Source: Olavius algarvensis Delta 4 endosymbiont
GTDB taxonomy: Bacteria; Desulfobacterota; Desulfobacteria; Desulfobacterales; CAJINA01
Assembly (NCBI GenBank): GCA_905176665.1
Contig: CAJINA010000188.1
Coordinates: 224,654-288,653, forward strand
Reading direction: 5' to 3'
DNA length: 64,000 nt
Shown here: positions 10,001 through 18,854 of the stretch, piece by piece
How positions within the stretch are numbered: the first letter of the stretch is position 1
How the letters are laid out: the number at the start of each line of letters is the position of its first letter
Position numbers and translations under genes: made by a program
The notes under the pieces: model-generated
The model's input: only the letters and a program-made list of their open reading frames with translations
What the model was told of the DNA's origin: nothing
Database searches by the model: none

Positions 10001-10215
10001 TCATCACCGACATGACCATGCCCCACATGACTGGAGACATCCTGGCCGCGGAACTGATTGCCATCCGCCCGGATATCGCGGTCATACTCTGTACCGGCTA
10101 TAGTGAAAGGGTCACCGAAGAAAACGTGCTGGCCGCCGGTATCAAAGGTTTCATCATGAAGCCGGTCGTCATGGAAGAGTTGGCCCGCCTGATTCGGAAA
10201 GTTCTCGAAGCGTAA
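7090..10215 (+). CDS. Hybrid sensor histidine kinase (double Cache-PAS-PAS-HisKA-HATPase-REC)
   Basis: This 1041-residue membrane-bound sensor has a helix at residues 8-25 and an extracytoplasmic double Cache-type region (about 110-320) with repeated F/GYYFA...W.IGTG segments. A second helix lies at about 342-364. Two PAS domains follow (about 420-540 and 550-665), then HisKA with [17 protein letters not shown] (phospho-His about 684) and an HATPase domain with DTGHGMP and [11 protein letters not shown]. The C-terminal receiver has its Asp in [12 protein letters not shown] near residue 973. Input ligand unknown; Cache domains usually bind small metabolites. No DNA-binding partner gene is adjacent. 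Confidence 0.92.
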   Translation: MKFSVGNSILFSLITILVLSVATVGYFWLQSDYAEFEKERQSLRAAYLATQKAFIKREVDKAVDFINYMISRTEKRLKATIRARTFEAYDIAMNIYRENRDNRSRTEIEKMIKDALRPIRFAGGRGYYFAANLAGIEILFADRPEMEGKNLLNMQDTQGKFVIRNMIRIVKEKGEGFYEYNWTRPGRAGKHFPKIAFVKHFEPYDWFIGTGEYIEDVNQDIQQEVIQRLGRVRHGKDGYIFVSDYRGLSLSGPAKGRNMYEVTDINGVKIVQELIAAAQAGGGFVNYVLPKFEGQKSAPKISYARGIEDWQWYVGTGIFMDEIETAVASLKATQAEQIRRHYIKILITLVGLTTIILVLIRFIAVRIRRNLDSLTEFFQKAATESIKINPADLHFPEFTRLADSANRMIDMRHIAETALREGEEKYRLLVENQTDMIVKVDTEGRFLFVSPSYCRTFGKSEEELLGQTFMPLVHEDDRKATTRAMEKLHQPPFTAYLEQRAHTRAGWRWLSWMDTAVLDENQEVIEIIGVGRGISPRKNAEELRVRLETAIEQAAESIMVTDNTGKILYVNPAFEETTGYNRDEVLGQTPRVLKSGRQSEEFYREMWNTISSGRVWRGHLVNRKKDGGLYEEEATISPIRSTTDAIINYVAVKRNVTREVELAKQLRQTQKMEAIGTLAGGIAHDFNNILSAIIGYSEIALQDVEADSRLRGYLERVLGAGSRAKELVQQILAFSRQAELEPKPLNITPIVKEALKLLRASLPAFIDIRQDLASEATIQADPTHMHQVVMNLCTNAAHAMEKGGGNLTVHLEDVAVSAETAVQVPDLTPGPFVCLTVRDTGHGMPREVVERIFDPFFTTKEIGEGTGMGLAVVHGIIRTHRGAILVESEPGAGTVFKVYFPIIASEKDRSAPEVAPLPIGTERILFTDDEELQVELGREMLARLGYRVTGFTDCRKALEHFRKNPSAFDLVITDMTMPHMTGDILAAELIAIRPDIAVILCTGYSERVTEENVLAAGIKGFIMKPVVMEELARLIRKVLEA

Positions 10216-10363
10216 CCGCAGCGAATTGCCCTTGCGCATAACACCACAGCGCTTATCTTTTAGGACGTTGCCTGCAAATATAGACCGCCTGGGCAGCCGC
10301 TTGCAGGCCATCTCTGATTTGCAACTCACCACTTTTGGAAGGACGCTGCTGTATGGCATTCAT

Positions 10364-10557
10364 TAGAGACTATCTCAAAAATAGGATTTTGGTTCAAGGT
10401 CAAGGCGGCCGTGAGGTTTTCCCGCGTTGCGGGACTTCCCGCTGTTTTATTCCTCGATTGTGGGTCGCAACCGGAGGAATACTAAAGTATTTTGAAGATT
10501 GGAACCGAGCGCCCAACGTAGAGATTGGGCCAAAAGACATTTTTGAGATGGCCTCTA
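10364..10557. repeat. Foldback element, copy A
   Basis: The left arm (TAGAGACTATCTCAAAAATA) and right arm (complement of TAGAGGCCATCTCAAAAATG) pair almost completely. The core holds GGTTCAAGGTCAAGGCGG, GCAACCGGAGGAATA and CCCAACGTAGAGATTGGG. It is the same family as the copies at 35496, 43622, 48831 and 57411, with arms shared only with copy B. The right arm contains the ATG used as start of the next gene. Confidence 0.75.
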
Positions 10558-13511
10558 AATACCTGTTGACACTGCTGTTGCTTCTGATACCCGCCGCCGG
10601 CTGGTGCCTCGACCTAACGTATGACCTCAAAGTCAACATTGACCCGGCCCGCAGGGAATTTTCCGGAACGGGTCTGATCCACTCAACCAATCCGGCCGAA
10701 TTCAGTTTGTCCGTGGCCGGGCTGCAGGATGTGCGGATCAACAACCGGCCCGTTACCCCTGACGGTCATCAGCAAATCGCTGTCCACCTGGCGAGCGGCG
10801 AAAAAGCCCGCATCACATACAAAGCCGTGTTCAGAAAGAACTCGCGCCAGAGATTCATTGATCGGGAGCATGTGTTTCTTTCCGGGGGCTGGTATCCGCA
10901 ACCGGACACCCCGGTCCGCTATCGCCTGTCGGTCACCCTGCCGGAAAACTTTGTGGCCGTGGGTGCGTCTGAAGCGGTATCCCGGCATACGCGTTCCGGG
11001 AACACCACCTTTGACTTTCACTTCGACAATCCTTTGGACGGACTCTATCTGGCGGCGTCGTCCCGTTTTGTTGTCCATACGGAATCCCACGGCGGCATTG
11101 CCATCGAAACTTATTTTTTCAAAGAAGATGCCGCCCTGGCGGACACCTATATCCAGTACACCAAAAAATACCTGGACATGTACGCCGCCATGCTCACCCC
11201 CTATCCTTACCGGCGCTTTGCCATCGTCGAAAATATCCTGCCCACCGGATATTCCATGCCCACGTTCACCCTTTTAGGGCAGTCGGTAGTGAAACTGCCG
11301 TTTATCGTCCGGACGTCATTGGGGCATGAAATCCTGCACCAGTGGTTTGGCAACTCGATATACATCGACCACACCCAAGGCAACTGGGCCGAAGGACTGA
11401 CCAACTACCTGGCCGATCACCACTATGCCGCCATAGAGGGCCGTGGCCCGGCCTACCGCAAACAGATCATGCTCAACTACCAGGCCTACGTAAACCCGGA
11501 CAATGCCATGCCGGTCAGCCATTTTACCAGTCGTCGCACCCGAACCGAGGCCGCCATTGGTTACGGCAAGGCGGCCATGATCTTCCACATGCTGCGCCGC
11601 AGGTACGGCGACAAGCTATTCTTCACAGCCTTGCGGGAACTGATCCATTCCCACAGCTTTCAAGAGGCCTCCTGGCAGGATGTCCGGCGTGTCTTCGAAA
11701 AAACCACCGCTGCAAACCTGGAGGACTTCTTCACGCACTGGCTCGATCGCCGGGACATACCGGCTTTAACCATAGAAAATGCCAAACTCGCCCTCGACCG
11801 CGGCCGTTTGGCCCTGAGCTTTACTATCGAGCAGGACGGCAGCCCCTACCGGCTGGCTGTGCCTGTACTGGTAAAGACCGCCCGGTCACAGCACGCGCGG
11901 GTGGTGGCAACCACCGCAAGTTCCACGGAGGTGCTCATCCCCCTGGATTCGGCTCCGGTCGAGGTGATTATCGATGGAGAGTATGACATCATGCGCACTT
12001 TACAACCGGCCGAGCACCCTCCGATTTTGGCCGATATACTGGGCAGCGACAATGTTTTTGTAGCAGCCGCCGCCCGGCAGCGATCAGTTTACAAACCCCT
12101 GGTGGATGCCCTGGGTATCCCCAAAGCAGCCTGGATCGACCCGGATAACGTCAATTTCGATCGCCTTAAGACTGCCACCCTGATTATTGCCGGATTCACG
12201 AACCCCTTGGTCAACCGCTTTCTGGGTGGTCGTCGCACACCGCAGGACGGTTTGCGCCTGGAAATCTACAAAAACCCCTTTGCCCCTGAAAAGCGCCTGA
12301 TGCTTGTGCAGGCCGGGAGTATGGATGAAGCCCGGGCCGTCGCCCGTAAATTGCGCCACTACGGTAAGTATTCTACGCTCGCTTTTCAGAATGGGCGCAA
12401 TACTTACAAGACCACCGCGGCGTCGAACGCGGGAATGGCGGTGCTGTCTCAATCCCAGCCACTGGTGGTCCGGCCTGCAAAAAAGGAAACCCTGGCGGAT
12501 ATTATCCCGGAAATTCGGTCCAACCAGGTGATTTTCGTGGGCGAGCAGCATGACCGTTTGGCGCACCATCTGAACCAGCTGGCGGTCATTCAGGCCCTGC
12601 ACACTGCCGGTGACGAGATCGGGGTGGGCATGGAGATGTTTCAGGGGCCCTATCAACCGGCTATCGATGCGTACCTCGCCGGCCGGATCGACGAACGTGA
12701 ATTTCTGCTCCAATCGGAATATTATGATCGGTGGCGCTATGATTATCATCTTTATAAACCGATTATTGACTACCTGAAGGCCAACCAGATCCCCCTGGTA
12801 GCACTCAATGTTTCCGGTGAAATCTCGCGCCAGACCGGCCGTCAGGGCCTCGACAGCCTGTCAGTCGAACAGCGCCGCCAGGTCCCCGAGCATTTGGATT
12901 TTACCGACGACCTGTACCGGGAGGATCTCAAGCAGGTGTTCAATCTGCACGGCAGCGAAACCGGCCTGGACGAATTCAACCATTTCTACCAGGCCCAGAC
13001 GCTCTGGGACGAGGCCATGGCCTCCCGGGCCGCCGCCTGGATGAAGGCTAATCCGGACCGCAAACTGGTCGTACTGGCCGGGAACGGTCACCTGCGTTAC
13101 AAGTATGGTATCCCCCAAAGGCTTTATCGGCGGGTCGCCCAACCGTATGCAGTGATCGTACAGGATGAAGACATCGAACCGGGCATTGCCGACTACGTCC
13201 TGTTCACCACACCGATCGAGGGAATTAAGTCACCGAAACTCGGTATCATGGTAACAGAGCAAGAGGGCGCGCTGGCCGTTAAAAGCGCCATCGAACATGG
13301 TCCGGCCGGAAAGGCCGGCCTGGCTGCCGGCGACATAATTACCGCCCTGGCCGGCCACCCGATCAAAACCCTGGCGGACCTGAAAATTGCCCTGTTTTAC
13401 ACGAAACACGGAGACCGTGTTCAGGTAGAAATCAACCGGGGTGGTGCTGTGCTGGAAAAAGAAGTGTTACTAAAAGCCCGGCCGAGACATATTTCCCTGC
13501 CTAACAAGTAG
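10548..13511 (+). CDS. M1-family peptidase / ChaN-like / PDZ fusion protein, exported
   Basis: The 987-residue protein has a signal peptide (MASKYLLTLLLLLIPAAGWC), possibly a lipoprotein type. An M1 metallopeptidase domain follows, with HEILHQW near residue 260 and the distal zinc Glu in GNWAEGLTNY. Then come a linker domain, a ChaN/haem-binding-like domain starting VIFVGEQHD near residue 661 with VVLAGNGHLRYKYG, and a C-terminal PDZ domain (about 896-980). All zinc ligands appear intact. ATG 10548 lies inside a foldback repeat and has no clear SD. ATG 10353, behind GGAAGGA, would add 65 residues encoded by the repeat. It is likely a periplasmic or outer-surface peptidase; substrate unknown. 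Confidence 0.83.
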   Translation: MASKYLLTLLLLLIPAAGWCLDLTYDLKVNIDPARREFSGTGLIHSTNPAEFSLSVAGLQDVRINNRPVTPDGHQQIAVHLASGEKARITYKAVFRKNSRQRFIDREHVFLSGGWYPQPDTPVRYRLSVTLPENFVAVGASEAVSRHTRSGNTTFDFHFDNPLDGLYLAASSRFVVHTESHGGIAIETYFFKEDAALADTYIQYTKKYLDMYAAMLTPYPYRRFAIVENILPTGYSMPTFTLLGQSVVKLPFIVRTSLGHEILHQWFGNSIYIDHTQGNWAEGLTNYLADHHYAAIEGRGPAYRKQIMLNYQAYVNPDNAMPVSHFTSRRTRTEAAIGYGKAAMIFHMLRRRYGDKLFFTALRELIHSHSFQEASWQDVRRVFEKTTAANLEDFFTHWLDRRDIPALTIENAKLALDRGRLALSFTIEQDGSPYRLAVPVLVKTARSQHARVVATTASSTEVLIPLDSAPVEVIIDGEYDIMRTLQPAEHPPILADILGSDNVFVAAAARQRSVYKPLVDALGIPKAAWIDPDNVNFDRLKTATLIIAGFTNPLVNRFLGGRRTPQDGLRLEIYKNPFAPEKRLMLVQAGSMDEARAVARKLRHYGKYSTLAFQNGRNTYKTTAASNAGMAVLSQSQPLVVRPAKKETLADIIPEIRSNQVIFVGEQHDRLAHHLNQLAVIQALHTAGDEIGVGMEMFQGPYQPAIDAYLAGRIDEREFLLQSEYYDRWRYDYHLYKPIIDYLKANQIPLVALNVSGEISRQTGRQGLDSLSVEQRRQVPEHLDFTDDLYREDLKQVFNLHGSETGLDEFNHFYQAQTLWDEAMASRAAAWMKANPDRKLVVLAGNGHLRYKYGIPQRLYRRVAQPYAVIVQDEDIEPGIADYVLFTTPIEGIKSPKLGIMVTEQEGALAVKSAIEHGPAGKAGLAAGDIITALAGHPIKTLADLKIALFYTKHGDRVQVEINRGGAVLEKEVLLKARPRHISLPNK

Positions 13512-13885
13512 TGTTCTCTATAAGAAATATTCAGCCGCTGAATCCACCGGCCCCGATGTGCACTCAAAACCAGACTTGACCGCAGGCAGGCACCCCTGCT
13601 AAAATCCAGGCCGCCTTACATGTGTTCATATTGTATCCGCTTCATTTTCGTCACATTATCGGTAATGTGACGCGCACAGCACTACTCCGCGATAAAAAGA
13701 GCCCGACCCGACTGGCGGTAACTGGTCGTTTTTCGACGCTCATTTTGACTTTCAGAATTGGAACTAAGCTGAAAAACCTGGCGAAACAACAGGTTCACCT
13801 AAATCGTTTCAGTGTCTTTATCATTTAGAAACCCTGTGCTTGCCTGGAAATCAAACGTTTCGTTTACACTCAAAGGAGGCTCAAA
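13512..13885. other. Intergenic region upstream of the LIV transporter operon
   Basis: A 68-codon open frame at 13622-13828 shows no family feature and runs through a palindrome, so I do not call it a gene. The region holds a perfect 24-base palindrome at 13649-13672 and the SD AAAGGAGG before ATG 13886. Confidence 0.5.
13649..13672. promoter_or_regulatory. Perfect palindrome, candidate operator of the LIV/CoA-ligase operon
   Basis: Arms CGTCACATTA and TAATGTGACG (10 bp, perfect) surround TCGG. No T-run follows, so a dimeric DNA-binding site is more likely than a terminator. It lies 214 bp upstream of the binding-protein gene. The cognate regulator is not identifiable from the window. Confidence 0.45.
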
Positions 13886-15150
13886 ATGAAAAGCTGTAAA
13901 GTCTTGTTGGTGTTACTGGCAGTCGGCATGCTGGTTTTTGCAGGCAGCCCGGTGCTGGCAGCCAAACCGATTATAATCGGCAGTCCACTGTCAACTGCAT
14001 TTCTATATGGGTGGGATGCGGAAAGGGGCATCCGCCTGGCCATTGAGGAAATCAATGCCGCCGGAGGAGTCAACGTGGGCGGCACCAAGCGGCCCTTTGC
14101 GGTGGAGGTGATCGACACCCGCGATCCGGAGCCGGGCGTGCCGGTCAGTGAAGCTCTGCTGGCCGTGGAAAAGCTGATCCTGGACAAAGAGGCCGATTTC
14201 ATTGTCGGGGGCCCGGTACGTTCCGAAGCGGCCCTTGCGGCTATGTCCCTCTTGTCCAAATATAAAAAGGTCTCCATCGTCACCACCGGCGTACTGACTC
14301 CCAAATACCATGCTATGGTGGCCAAGCAATACGACAAGTTCAAGTATTGCTTTCGCATCCACGGCGAGGCCAAACAACTGGTCGGGGAGATGTTCGCCAA
14401 CTTCGGCGCCCTGAAAAAAAATACGGCTTCAACAACCTGTTTATCATCGCCCAGGATGTATCCCATGCCCGCGGCGCCGCCAAAGTCATGCAGAAAGTGG
14501 CCACCAAAAAGGGCTGGAACGTCACGGGGGTTGAAATCTATCCCACCGGGGCCACCGACTTTTCCCTTGGCCTGCTCAAAGCCAAGAAAACCAATAGCGA
14601 AATCATCAACATCTGGATGGACATGCCCGAAAGCGCCATCTTGCTGAAACAATGGTACGAGATGAAAATCCCGGCGCTGCCCTTTGGTTCCACCCTGGCC
14701 GCCGCCGAACAGCCGGGCTTCTGGAAAGCTACTGAAGGGAAAGGCGCCTACACGCTCCGTAACGTGGTCAACGCAGGCAATGCGCCCTCCGATGCCACAG
14801 AGTGGACCATGAAGTTTTACAATGCCTACACCAAGAGGTGGGGCGTGGAGCCTGAAGGCCTGGGCACCTCCAGCAGTTACATGGCCGTCCATGTTCTCAA
14901 GGACGCTATAGAGAGAGCCGGCAGCCTGGACTCCGACACGGTCGTCACCGAACTGGAAAAAACCGATGTCATGGGCGTATACGGCCGACTGCGTTTCGAT
15001 CCGAAAAGCCACCAGGTTATCCCGGCAGCCGATCCCAAGGACGGCGCGGTGGGCAGTATCCTGCAATGGCAGGACGGCAAGCGTGTGGTGGTCTTTCCGG
15101 CCAGTATCGTCAAGGGCGAAATTCTGCTGCCGCCCTGGATGAAGAAGTAG
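13886..15150 (+). pseudogene. Branched-chain amino-acid-type ABC transporter substrate-binding protein, frameshifted
   Basis: A periplasmic type-I binding protein (LivJ/LivK-like) with signal peptide MKSCKVLLVLLAVGMLVFAG and mature start KPIIIGSPLST. The first frame runs to about 14410 and the homologous remainder (KYGFNNLFIIAQDVSHARGA to PPWMKK) continues in the -1 frame. The break is an 8-A run at 14414-14421; nine A would restore LKKKYGF. Both halves are otherwise intact and about 420 residues in total, normal for the family. Options are a recent mutation, a sequencing error, or slippage on the A-run. It leads the operon with livHMGF. Confidence 0.85.
14414..14421 (+). other. A-run at the frameshift of the binding-protein gene
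   Basis: Eight consecutive A follow CTG. A -1 slip here reads CTG AAA AAA AAA TAC and restores the conserved frame. The run could permit transcriptional or ribosomal slippage, or mark a homopolymer error. Confidence 0.7.
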
Positions 15151-15186
15151 CCAAGCTGAACTGAATAGCTAAGCGGCTTGACTGGC

Positions 15187-15283
15187 TGTCACTCTGAGCG
15201 TAGCGAAGAGTCCCCTACAGACTAAACACGCGACCATGCTTCAATGGCAGGGATTCTTCGTGGCTGCGCTCCTCAGAATGACA
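15187..15283. repeat. REP-like inverted repeat (TGTCATTCTGAGCGNAGCGAAG type)
   Basis: TGTCACTCTGAGCGTAGCG at the left faces a diverged reverse complement ending CTCAGAATGACA at the right. This is the widespread intergenic inverted repeat often seen in anaerobic bacteria. It sits between the binding-protein gene and livH and may affect transcript stability within the operon. Confidence 0.6.
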
Positions 15284-15390
15284 TGCACGCATGTAACAAA
15301 CGGTACTAACACCAATGGAGTGGAGGCGACCTCCACCGCACCGGGGTTGCTTTACTCCTGCGGTGTTAGACCCTAAAAGCGGAACACCAT

Positions 15391-16257
15391 ATGGAAATAC
15401 TTGTTTACGGCACGATCAACAGTGTCACCCTGGCCCTGTACGCCCTCGGGTTTGCCCTGGTCTACGGCACCAGCCGCCTGCCCAATTTCGCCCACGGCGC
15501 CCTGTATGTTCTCAGCGGGTTCATCGCCTGGAGTGGGCTCAACACCCTGGGGCTGAACTACCTGGTCAGTATCATTCTGGCTCTATTCATTACCGGTGTT
15601 ATCGGCGCGCTGATCTACCAGTTTTTCCTGATCCGCATCCGGGGAATGGAAATTTCCGAAATCATCGCCTCTTACGCCATTGCCCTGGCCATCCTGGAAG
15701 GCCTGCGGTGGGGCGGGTTCAAAGGCATGACCTACACCCTGCCCTCGTTCATCGAGGGCAGCACAACAATCGCCGGTGTCCTGGTAGACTACCACCGACT
15801 GGTAGTAGTAGGCGCCGGAGCTGTCCTGGTCGCCTTTTTATGGCTCTTTACCCATTACACCCGGATCGGACTGGCGCTGCGCGGCATGGCCCAGGATGAA
15901 CGGGCCGCGCTGATGCTGGGCGTTGATTCAGACATGATGGCGGTTGTGGCCATGGGGCTGGGTTCCATGCTGGCCGCCTTTGCCGCTATTTTACTTCTGC
16001 CCCTGGGAAACATCGTGGTTGAATCCGGCTACAATGTCCTGATCATGGCCATAGCGGTTTGCATCGTCGGGGGGATCGGGAGTTGGGGTGGAGCGGTACT
16101 GGCTGCGTTTCTCATCGGCTTTGCCCAGATACTGACAGTGGTCTATCTGGGGTCGCATTTCCAAATGATGGTGGCCCTGCTGGCCATCATTCTGACACTC
16201 ATTTTAAAACCATCGGGTCTCTTCGGCCAGCAGAAGGAACTGGAGGAACGGGTTTGA
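15391..16257 (+). CDS. livH: Branched-chain amino-acid-type ABC transporter permease (LivH family)
   Basis: An inner-membrane permease of 288 residues with about eight hydrophobic helices. It has the LivH opening (NSVTLALYALGFALVYGTSRLPNFAHGALY) and the cytoplasmic coupling motif GLALRGMAQDERAALMLGVD. It pairs with the LivM-like protein whose gene overlaps its 3' end. The substrate need not be an amino acid; similar systems import aromatic or fatty acids, and the operon's CoA ligase points that way. Confidence 0.9.
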   Translation: MEILVYGTINSVTLALYALGFALVYGTSRLPNFAHGALYVLSGFIAWSGLNTLGLNYLVSIILALFITGVIGALIYQFFLIRIRGMEISEIIASYAIALAILEGLRWGGFKGMTYTLPSFIEGSTTIAGVLVDYHRLVVVGAGAVLVAFLWLFTHYTRIGLALRGMAQDERAALMLGVDSDMMAVVAMGLGSMLAAFAAILLLPLGNIVVESGYNVLIMAIAVCIVGGIGSWGGAVLAAFLIGFAQILTVVYLGSHFQMMVALLAIILTLILKPSGLFGQQKELEERV

Positions 16258-17273
16258 CCAATAACACCCAAAAACTTCGTCAAGAGAGGATTGACCGTGG
16301 CATCAAGGTCCGTTCAGATAGCCTGTATGCCTTGATGTCCTGGAGAGAACTGGCCTACCTGATCATGCCGCGGGCCCTCCTGATTATCGGTTTGCTGCTC
16401 CTGCCGGTTGTGCTTCCCGGTCTGTACTGGCCGCGGGTCATCACCATCACCTGCATTTACGCCCTGCTCGCCCTGAGTTTTGATTTCCTGGCGCATTATG
16501 TAGGACTGGTGTGCCTGGGCGGCGCATTTTTCGTCGGCATCGGCGGCTATATCGCAGCCATCTTAAACACGTCCTTCGGTCTGTCGCCGCTTGTGACCGT
16601 GCCTCTGGCCACCCTGATAGGGGCCTGTGTCTGTACCCTGCTTCTCTTTCCCTGCCTGCCGCTGCGGGGTGTCTATTTTGCCATTGTCAGCCTTATGTAC
16701 CCCCTTTTCGCCGCCCGGGTCATCGAGGCCTTTGACCTTTTCGGAGGAACCGATGGCATCATGGGCATTGATGGTTTCAGCAACCGCTGGGCGGAGCAAT
16801 ATTTCGTCATCGGCGTGACCCTGGTTTTTCTTTTTTTCATCCGGCGCCTGGTAAACACCGATATCGGGCTTGTTTTCCGCGGCATCAAGGACAATGACCA
16901 GGCTATCCGGGCCTCGGGAATGAATATTACCTGGTTTAAAACCATCGCTGTTTTTATCGCCTCCGCCCTGGGTTGTCTGGGAGGCGCCTGCCTGGTGCAC
17001 ATTTACATGTGGTCCGGAATCTCCCAGTTTGCCCTGGATTTTTCGATATTGCCCATCGCCGCAACGGTTATCGGGGGCAGCGCCACCCTGGTGGGCCCGG
17101 TCCTGGGTTGCCTGATCCTGGTTCCGGTCTCGGAACTGCTCCGGGACTTCGGTACCCTGCGAATCGTTTTTTACTCCCTTCTTTTGCTGGCCTTTATCGC
17201 CTTTCGCAGCGAGGGCTTGATGGTCTATGGTCAGCGCAAATATCATCAGTTTCAAAGGTGGACGAAAATATGA
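16254..17273 (+). CDS. livM: Branched-chain amino-acid-type ABC transporter permease (LivM family)
   Basis: The second permease, 339 residues, has LivM-like helices (ALLALSFDFLAHYVGLVCLGGAFFVGIGGY) and the coupling-loop motif GLVFRGIKDNDQAIRASGMN. The best start is TTG 16254, overlapping the livH stop by 4 bp and preceded by GGAGGAACGGG. The open frame extends further upstream, but only inside livH. Its end overlaps livG in an ATGA junction, indicating translational coupling. Confidence 0.88.
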   Translation: MTNNTQKLRQERIDRGIKVRSDSLYALMSWRELAYLIMPRALLIIGLLLLPVVLPGLYWPRVITITCIYALLALSFDFLAHYVGLVCLGGAFFVGIGGYIAAILNTSFGLSPLVTVPLATLIGACVCTLLLFPCLPLRGVYFAIVSLMYPLFAARVIEAFDLFGGTDGIMGIDGFSNRWAEQYFVIGVTLVFLFFIRRLVNTDIGLVFRGIKDNDQAIRASGMNITWFKTIAVFIASALGCLGGACLVHIYMWSGISQFALDFSILPIAATVIGGSATLVGPVLGCLILVPVSELLRDFGTLRIVFYSLLLLAFIAFRSEGLMVYGQRKYHQFQRWTKI

Positions 17274-18058
17274 CGGACAAACCGATCCTGCAGGTCCAAG
17301 AGGTTACCAAGACATTCGGCGGGATTATTGCTCTCAACCGGGTCAGTTTTGAGGTCGGCCAGGGTGAAATACTGGGTATCATCGGACCGAATGGTTCCGG
17401 TAAAACCACGGTGGTCAACTGCATCACCGGGTTTATCAGGGCCTCATCCGGAAATGTTTTCTTCCGGGGCAAAAATATTACCGGCAAACCGCCGCATAAA
17501 ATTGCCGACATGGGGGTCACCCGGACGTTCCAGATCATGCGCCCGTATTACAGCCTGCCGGCCTATAAAAATTTGGTGATTCCGCTATTCTCTCCACGGG
17601 CCCGGCGGACCGGTGGCTGGCGCGGCGGTGGTAAAATGGGAGATCGCAATACGGTCAGCATCGATATCCTGGAGGAAATCGGTTTCGAGCGCGATTCGTA
17701 TGTGCCTTACAAGACAACGGCCACGCTGCCCACCGGCTATCTCAAACGCCTGGAACTGGCCCGGTGCCTGGCCCTGAAGCCTGAGATCATCATCTGCGAC
17801 GAGGTCTTTTCAGGCCTCAGTATGAGCGAGATCGCCAGCATGGTACCCTTGATCGAGCGTCTCCAGATGGACGGCATCACCCTGATCATGATCGAGCACC
17901 GACTACGGGAGCTGTTTCGAGTCGCCAACCGGGTCATGGTGCTCAATTTCGGCGAAAAGCTGGTGGAAGGCAGCGCCGAAGAGGTCATGGCCGATCCCAG
18001 GGTGAGAGAAGCCTACTTTGGATCAGAAGAGGTTCAGGAGGTTATGGATCATGCTTGA
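17270..18058 (+). CDS. livG: ABC transporter ATP-binding protein (LivG family)
   Basis: A cytoplasmic ATPase of 262 residues. It has Walker A GPNGSGKTT near residue 40, the LivG-type insert around residues 95-125, a modified signature region (TLPTGYLKRLELARCLA, where LSGG is replaced by LPTG) and Walker B EIIICDEVFSGL. The H-loop His is in MIEHRL. ATG 17270 overlaps the livM stop. The altered signature is common in LivG proteins. Confidence 0.9.
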   Translation: MTDKPILQVQEVTKTFGGIIALNRVSFEVGQGEILGIIGPNGSGKTTVVNCITGFIRASSGNVFFRGKNITGKPPHKIADMGVTRTFQIMRPYYSLPAYKNLVIPLFSPRARRTGGWRGGGKMGDRNTVSIDILEEIGFERDSYVPYKTTATLPTGYLKRLELARCLALKPEIIICDEVFSGLSMSEIASMVPLIERLQMDGITLIMIEHRLRELFRVANRVMVLNFGEKLVEGSAEEVMADPRVREAYFGSEEVQEVMDHA

Positions 18059-18797
18059 AGCAAACGGGCTGATGGTCTTTTACGAAAACATGCTGACTTT
18101 GAACAACGTCAACATTCGTTGCGGTGAGAACCAGATTGTGGGTGTCTTCGGGGCCAACAGCGCCGGCAAATCGACCTTGATGTACGCCCTGTCCGGCATC
18201 ATGCTCGATATCAGTAAAAAAGAAGAAATGTCCGGCGGCGAGCGTATCACCCAGTCCGGCAGCATCCACTACCAGGGCCAGGAGATCAGCGCCATAAAAC
18301 CCAGCCAGCGTGCCAAAATGGGGATCGTGCTCTGTCCGGAACGCCGGCGGATCTTCAAGGAAAGCTCGGTTCTGGAAAACCTGAAAATCGGCGGCTATCT
18401 GGCCACCAAGGCCCAGGCGAAAGAAACCCTGGATTACGTCTTCAAGATATTTCCAGCCCTCTACAAGCTGCGCTCGCGCCTGGGCGGATTTCTCAGTGGT
18501 GGCGAGCAGCAGATGCTGGCTATCGGCCGGGCCCTGATGGCACAGCCGAAAATATTGCTGCTTGACGAGCCGCTGTTGGGATTGAGCCCCCTGATGCAGG
18601 CCCTGCTCATGCGGACCACCCGGGAAATTTGCGATGAGCGCAAGATCGCCATCATCGTCACCGAGCAGTATGCCCGTCCGGTGTTCCCCATCGTGGATTA
18701 TGCCTTTATCCTCGAAAACGGCTCGGCCGTCCTGGAAGGCACCCATCGGGAACTGATGGACAACCCGGATGTACGCGCCGCCTATTTCGGTGTTTAA
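18051..18797 (+). CDS. livF: ABC transporter ATP-binding protein (LivF family)
   Basis: The second ATPase of the transporter, 248 residues. Walker A is GANSAGKST, the signature LSGGEQQMLAIGRALM, Walker B ILLLDEPLLGL, and the switch His is replaced by Gln (VTEQYARPV). A short insert with several charged residues lies after Walker A (KKEEMSGGERITQSG). ATG 18051 overlaps the livG stop by 8 bp. Confidence 0.9.
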   Translation: MLEANGLMVFYENMLTLNNVNIRCGENQIVGVFGANSAGKSTLMYALSGIMLDISKKEEMSGGERITQSGSIHYQGQEISAIKPSQRAKMGIVLCPERRRIFKESSVLENLKIGGYLATKAQAKETLDYVFKIFPALYKLRSRLGGFLSGGEQQMLAIGRALMAQPKILLLDEPLLGLSPLMQALLMRTTREICDERKIAIIVTEQYARPVFPIVDYAFILENGSAVLEGTHRELMDNPDVRAAYFGV

Positions 18798-18854
18798 TCG
18801 TGTCCCGCTATAAGCACCAGGTATGGATAGACACCGCAGAAAGGAGTTTGATTC

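Noticed and set aside
13622..13828. 68-codon open frame before the LIV operon
   Set aside because: It runs through the perfect palindrome, has no SD and shows no conserved pattern.
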